A DNA stretch of 64,000 nt from assembly GCA_018267575.1 (NCBI GenBank), contig JAFDYF010000106.1, positions 1 through 64,000 on the forward strand, in the 5' to 3' direction. Shown piece after piece: positions 59,426 to 64,000 of this stretch (within the stretch, counting starts at the first letter, position 1; every line of letters starts with the position of its first letter). Both the position numbers and the translations under genes were made by a program. The stretch comes from Bacteroidota bacterium. Lineage in GTDB: Bacteria > Bacteroidota > Bacteroidia > Chitinophagales > Chitinophagaceae. Below the pieces are notes generated by a model. The model saw only the letters and a list, made by a program, of their open reading frames with translations. It did no database searches and was not told the DNA's origin.

Positions 59426-62400
59426 ATGAAAAGAGTAGTACATCTCTTTACTTTTTTGCTTGTCTTTTTATTTCCGCGATTAATTTTAGCGCAAGAGAGC
59501 CAAGCCGTTTCCGGTGTTATTAAAGATGCTAGTGGACAATTATTGGCAGGTGCAACCATCACCGAAAAAGGGCATAAAAGCAACACGACCATATCTGATG
59601 CGAATGGTTATTTCAAAATGAAGGTTGCGCCAAATGCTACTTTGGTCATCAGCTATATTGGTTTCCAAACAAAAGAGTCCAAGGCTACTGGCAACAACCT
59701 CATATTTTCCCTTGAACCTTCAGGTGGAAAACAATTAAATGAAGTTGTGGTGACCTCATTGGGCATTCAAAAGCAAGACAGGTCATTGGGTTACGCCACT
59801 ACCACCATTAAAGCCGACGAACTGGTAAAAACCATGCCTACCAATTTCGCTACGGCACTTTATGGCAAGGCACCAGGTGTACGGATTGCTTCTGCTCCCG
59901 GTGGATCTGTGGCTGGTGTTTCCATCCAGATCCGTGGTATCAATTCACTTTTTAACAGAACACAACCACTGATCGTTATGGATGGAGTACCCATTCACGA
60001 TGGTGATTTCAACAATGGGAACTATTGGGGCGACCAACGTGTGAGAGGAAATAGTTTGATCGATTTGAACCCTGAAGACATCGAGAGCATTACTGTATTA
60101 AAGGGAGCTTCCGCTGCTGCACTTTACGGGTCAGAGGCCACCAATGGGGTTATCATGATCACGACTAAATCTGGTAAGTCCAAAAAAGGGATTTCCGTTG
60201 ATTTCAACAGTTCCTATTTTCAGGATCGGGTAGCCTATCTTCCCCGCTTTCAAAATGTTCGCGGAGCTGGTTCTCCCGTACAATATGATGTATATGGTGA
60301 GGATGCCAATGGATTTAACTCAACTCAATATTCCATCAATGGGCAAAGCTACCGCGCCTTGGTTTCAGGATCACTGAATTTTGGACCCAAGTTCGATGGT
60401 CAGCCCATTGCTAGCTGGGACGGCGTTGTGAGACCTTATTCACCCATAAAAAATGGTTGGGCGCATTTGTTCCAGAATGCCAACAACACGACCGAAAATC
60501 TGGCTTTCTCCGCTACAGGCGATAATGCTTCCACAAGATTTTCATTTACACACCAGCATTATGAGGGAGTAAGCTTGAACTCAAGTAACGACAAATACAT
60601 ATTCAACATCAATAGCAATTATAAATTCAGCAATAGGATCAGACTAAACCTGATTGTGAATGATATATATGCAAAAGTCAAGAACCGCCCTTATTTGGAT
60701 GACCGATTGATTAACAACTTTACTGGCATGATGCCCACTTTTGATGATGGCAATTGGTATCGGAATAAATACCAAACCAGCTTGGGTTATAAATATGTTA
60801 CTGGATCGAACCAAAGCTTGACGCCCAGCGAGAACCTCAAGATTCCGAATTACCGCACGGATATTCTCGACTTTATGTGGAATGTGAACAAAAATCAAAC
60901 CCTCGAATCAAATAACCGATTGATTGCAAACGCTACAGCATATGTCGATATTACCAAAGGTCTTCAATTAACAGGTAAACTCGCTACAGACTGGACTGCA
61001 AGACGGGCTGAGTACGATAACTATTCCACACAGCCCATCGTATTCGGGCCTTCTGGTGGTTATGGCACTGGAACCAATTCCTATTCTATTCTGTACGGCG
61101 ACTTGTTGTTGACCTATTCCAAAAAATTGAGCAAAGACCTTGACCTGAAGGCCATGGCAGGCTATACCGGCGACAGAGAATCCAGCTATTCCAACAGCAT
61201 CAGCACTTCTGGTGGGTTGACTACCGAAAACAGATTCGACCTCACTTCTTCGGCAAATTCGCCTTACAATAGCGGACCCGATGTAGGTGCAATGGGCCGC
61301 GATCAGAACGGTAATCCGCTGGCAAGAACTTTCTTGACCAAGGATGCGCTCTTAGGTACCGTAAACTTAAATTACAAAGGTTTCTTGTATGTGGAAGGAA
61401 CTGTAAGAAGGGACAGAACTTCCACGATGAACCCTAATAATAATTCCTTTGTTTATCCCTCTGCCAATGCAGCCTTTGTGATTTCTGATGCATTTAAACT
61501 GCCTGAAATTATCAATTACGCCAAATTAAGGGGTGCTTGGGGTACTGTGGGTAATTATCCGCAACCCTACCAAGCGAACGTTGCCTATTCCTTAAATAAT
61601 TTGGGTGTGCAAAGCTCAGGCAGCAGTGCGGTATTAACCACTACTGCGGCAACAGGTACTTATGGTAATGATAATATTCGCCCTGAGAAAAAGACCGAAT
61701 TTGAATTTGGTTTAGAAACCAGGATGCTGAACAACAGGTTGAATTTTGACTTGTCTTTTTATGATGCCAAAGTATCCGATATGATTGTGCCATTGGGGCT
61801 TGCACCCACTACCGGTGCAAATGGTATATTGGCGAATGTGGGCACATTGCGTAATTATGGATTGGAAGTGAATATCAATGGTACCTTAGTTAGGACCAGG
61901 AATTTCACTTGGGAACCCGGCGTGAACTTTAGTTTCAACAATAACAAAATTCTGAAGTTGACTACCGGCTCTTCTGAATTTATTCATGCAGATTATGACG
62001 GTAATGCTGCCGTATTGAAATCTGTTGTCGGAAGACCGATTGGCGATTTTTATGCACACCCTATCCTCACAGATGGAAAAGGGCAGAACGTGATTGCTGA
62101 TTATGGCAATGGTGAGTTCAATTATCAGATTGATGGTTCCAAATTGCAACGGTACGGCAATGCGCTTGTTAAAGCAGTTGGTGGCTTCTACAATAAATTT
62201 ACCTACAAGAATTTTGCACTTGAAATTTATACTGACTTCAGAATTGGTGGTTCTGTAATGCCAACCGGTTTATTTTGGATGACCAGCCGTGGTCTTACAA
62301 AAGAAAGTTTGACTGCGATGGATGCTGCCCATGGTGGTGTTGCTTATTATAAAGATGCCAATGGCAGAGGTATAGCAACAACAGGAGCTACTGGCCCCAA

Positions 62401-62809
62401 TGGCCAAACCGTGTACCATGATGGCATTAAAATGGGTGGTGTATTCCCAGATGGTACTCCCAATACTTATGTGACTTCCCAGTTCTATTATTATTGGGAC
62501 CAATACAATTGGGGCGGTCCTCAGTACAGCAACTCAGAGTATTTCAAGTACATCGAGACCAATACCTACTGGAAAGTTAGGGAAATCTCGTTTGCTTACA
62601 CTTTGCCACAGTTCTTGTCAAACAAAATAAAAGCAAATAGGCTTCAGCTATCCGTATTTGGCCGTAATCTATTTTATTTATACAGAACGATCAAAGATAT
62701 GGATGCAGAACAGTTGACTACAGGGCTTAACTGGGCACAACAAGTAAACAATGCCGGGTCTCAGCCTTCTACCAGAACTTATGGTGTTGCTTTAAAAGCC
62801 AACTTTTAA
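59426..62809 (+). CDS. SusC/RagA-family TonB-dependent outer membrane receptor
   Basis: The 1127-residue protein has a signal peptide, then a carboxypeptidase-regulatory-like domain (VSGVIKDASGQLLAGATITEKG to YIGFQT). A TonB-box-like LNEVVVTSLG leads to a plug domain (APGVRIAS, IQIRGINSLFNRTQPLIVMDG, VLKGASAAALYGSEATNGVIMITTK), and a long beta-barrel ends at VALKANF. It imports oligosaccharides or other large nutrients with its SusD partner, encoded 29 bp downstream. Nothing is missing from the pattern. The ligand is unknown. Confidence 0.95.
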   Translation: MKRVVHLFTFLLVFLFPRLILAQESQAVSGVIKDASGQLLAGATITEKGHKSNTTISDANGYFKMKVAPNATLVISYIGFQTKESKATGNNLIFSLEPSGGKQLNEVVVTSLGIQKQDRSLGYATTTIKADELVKTMPTNFATALYGKAPGVRIASAPGGSVAGVSIQIRGINSLFNRTQPLIVMDGVPIHDGDFNNGNYWGDQRVRGNSLIDLNPEDIESITVLKGASAAALYGSEATNGVIMITTKSGKSKKGISVDFNSSYFQDRVAYLPRFQNVRGAGSPVQYDVYGEDANGFNSTQYSINGQSYRALVSGSLNFGPKFDGQPIASWDGVVRPYSPIKNGWAHLFQNANNTTENLAFSATGDNASTRFSFTHQHYEGVSLNSSNDKYIFNINSNYKFSNRIRLNLIVNDIYAKVKNRPYLDDRLINNFTGMMPTFDDGNWYRNKYQTSLGYKYVTGSNQSLTPSENLKIPNYRTDILDFMWNVNKNQTLESNNRLIANATAYVDITKGLQLTGKLATDWTARRAEYDNYSTQPIVFGPSGGYGTGTNSYSILYGDLLLTYSKKLSKDLDLKAMAGYTGDRESSYSNSISTSGGLTTENRFDLTSSANSPYNSGPDVGAMGRDQNGNPLARTFLTKDALLGTVNLNYKGFLYVEGTVRRDRTSTMNPNNNSFVYPSANAAFVISDAFKLPEIINYAKLRGAWGTVGNYPQPYQANVAYSLNNLGVQSSGSSAVLTTTAATGTYGNDNIRPEKKTEFEFGLETRMLNNRLNFDLSFYDAKVSDMIVPLGLAPTTGANGILANVGTLRNYGLEVNINGTLVRTRNFTWEPGVNFSFNNNKILKLTTGSSEFIHADYDGNAAVLKSVVGRPIGDFYAHPILTDGKGQNVIADYGNGEFNYQIDGSKLQRYGNALVKAVGGFYNKFTYKNFALEIYTDFRIGGSVMPTGLFWMTSRGLTKESLTAMDAAHGGVAYYKDANGRGIATTGATGPNGQTVYHDGIKMGGVFPDGTPNTYVTSQFYYYWDQYNWGGPQYSNSEYFKYIETNTYWKVREISFAYTLPQFLSNKIKANRLQLSVFGRNLFYLYRTIKDMDAEQLTTGLNWAQQVNNAGSQPSTRTYGVALKANF

Positions 62810-62838
62810 TTCTTAATTCATTAAATAATAAATAGATT

Positions 62839-64000
62839 ATGAAAAAAATATTATTATTTGGATTTGTTTCAGTGCTAGCTTTTTCAGCGTGCACCAAGAA
62901 ACAATTTTCAGATGCTTATTCAAATCCTTCTTCCATCTCCAGTACGACTGTGGATAGACAGTTTGCAGGGTTTATGTCATCGAGTTTAACTTATGTCATG
63001 CACCGTTATTATCCCTATTTTGCGGTTTATCAAAACACCATAATACCGGCCAGTCAAACAGCCATCACCCTAAATTCAACAGGACGTTATCTGCCAGGTG
63101 CAGCCGCCATGAGTGACCCATGGACCAATTATTATGGTTTTTTGGCACAGTACAAGGAATTGCTCAGGGTGTATTCCAAACTGAACACTACCGACCAACA
63201 AACCTATCGGATCTATATTATCGCAGCGACCATTTACTATTATGATTTCACCCAAAAAATTGTTGACCTCTGGGGCGATATTCCATGGAGCGGGGCAGGT
63301 CTTTTAGGTACAAACGGAGGAAACTACCAAGCATCTGCTGCTAAATATGATGATGCCGCAACGATATATACCAAAATGCTGGACGACCTCAAGGCATTTT
63401 CCGACGAATTGAATACCATCGTTGTTCCAAGTTCCGTTACTACGGTTATGAAAACCCAGGATTTTTTGAACCATGGGGATATCACAAAATGGAAACAATA
63501 CTGCAATTCCTTGCGCATAAAACTCTTAACCAGGGTTAGTGGGGTAACCGCCTTTCAATCAAGGGTCAGCTCTGAAATGGCAGCCATACTAGGCAACCCC
63601 AGCTCTTACCCATTGGTTTCTACCTATACCGATAATATTATGGTAAAGGTATATAACATGAATAGCGGTATCAACAATGGAACAAATACAGGGGCAAGCT
63701 CCGATTTCTACAGTGGGCTCATCGGATGGGGCTCAGCCGACCGCGCTGGCAAAGTGATGATCGATATGATGAATAACAATGCAGACCCAAGACTCCGAGT
63801 ACTTTTTGAACCTGGTGATAGCGCCCAAGGAAAATATATTGGGCTGGACCCCTCATTGACCAGCACTGTTCAAAATGCCATATTATCGGGTGACAGTATT
63901 GCCAGATATAACCGGTCTACAACCTCCCAAAACAATCTGATACCAGGCACTTTGATCAATGCCGCGGAGATCGATTTTATGATAGCCGAGTACTATCTGA
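62839..64000 (+). CDS. SusD-like nutrient-binding lipoprotein (3' end outside the window)
   Basis: The frame opens with a lipoprotein signal (MKKILLFGFVSVLAFSAC) and reads through to the window edge without a stop, about 387 codons so far. The helical SusD-like fold is seen in SDPWTNYYGFLAQYKELLRVY, IYIIAATIYYYDFTQKIVDLWGDIPWS and later NADPRLRVLFEPGD. It binds ligand on the cell surface above the SusC barrel. The gene is truncated only by the window end. ATG at 62839 follows susC by 29 bp, so they form one operon. Confidence 0.93.
   Translation, partial: MKKILLFGFVSVLAFSACTKKQFSDAYSNPSSISSTTVDRQFAGFMSSSLTYVMHRYYPYFAVYQNTIIPASQTAITLNSTGRYLPGAAAMSDPWTNYYGFLAQYKELLRVYSKLNTTDQQTYRIYIIAATIYYYDFTQKIVDLWGDIPWSGAGLLGTNGGNYQASAAKYDDAATIYTKMLDDLKAFSDELNTIVVPSSVTTVMKTQDFLNHGDITKWKQYCNSLRIKLLTRVSGVTAFQSRVSSEMAAILGNPSSYPLVSTYTDNIMVKVYNMNSGINNGTNTGASSDFYSGLIGWGSADRAGKVMIDMMNNNADPRLRVLFEPGDSAQGKYIGLDPSLTSTVQNAILSGDSIARYNRSTTSQNNLIPGTLINAAEIDFMIAEYYL

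Overview
The window looks like chromosomal DNA from a Bacteroidota species, most likely near Chitinophagaceae. The evidence is a SusC/SusD pair, the conserved gene run bamD-rpoZ-coaBC-DUF4835-DUF4296, an OmpA protein with thrombospondin type-3 repeats, a glycine-rich RRM protein, and promoters of the Bacteroidota type (TTTG-N19-TAnnTTTG, matched exactly before rpsF). Shine-Dalgarno sequences are mostly weak. No rRNA, tRNA, CRISPR array or prophage was recognised.

Layout. 0-9 kb: a lipoprotein MsrA, a MutS2-type ATPase, secreted Dabb, DUF3500, GH5-like and DUF1080 proteins, and a metallo-beta-lactamase/rhodanese protein. 9-17 kb: a lone C5 cytosine methyltransferase, a metallophosphoesterase, a TIM-barrel isomerase, a DUF4143 ATPase bracketed by two nearly identical hairpins, a radical SAM protein, a GxxExxY protein and a 2'-5' RNA ligase-like protein. 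17.7-20.2 kb: an SOS-type umuD-umuC pair split by a small HUH (Y1) transposase gene with REP-like palindromes on both sides; the UmuD homologue has lost both catalytic residues. 20-31 kb: a GT2 glycosyltransferase, a Gfo/Idh/MocA oxidoreductase, a GH3 glycosidase with PA14 domain, a sialidase-fold protein, a P-type Mg ATPase and a phosphotransferase-like protein.

32-38 kb holds the most unusual locus. A 21-codon Trp/Gly-rich peptide ORF (34698-34763) lies before a cassette of 7-TM protein, histidine kinase, NarL-type regulator and a second 7-TM protein that looks paralogous to the first. A further NarL-type regulator lies on the opposite strand. This could be a peptide-sensing system, but that is inference. 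38-54 kb is mostly housekeeping: scoA/scoB, the bamD operon, ompA, a polyprenyl synthase, recJ, a Uma2 protein, htpG, rpsF-rpsR-rplI, a HipA-like kinase with DUF3037, and the RRM protein. 54-57 kb has an ECF sigma factor with a membrane partner, two adjacent DsrE proteins and a di-heme cytochrome c resembling thiosulfate dehydrogenase. 57.8-64 kb has a ROK regulator upstream of susC and susD; susD runs off the window end.

Five intergenic blocks (about 0.84-1.2, 6.0-6.25, 17.3-17.66, 20.16-20.48 and 50.4-50.8 kb) are built from the same recurring short sequence words in different orders. One of these is a roughly 70-bp unit with the core GCATCGTTGCGTCGCA. They are not coding and are among the more puzzling features here.
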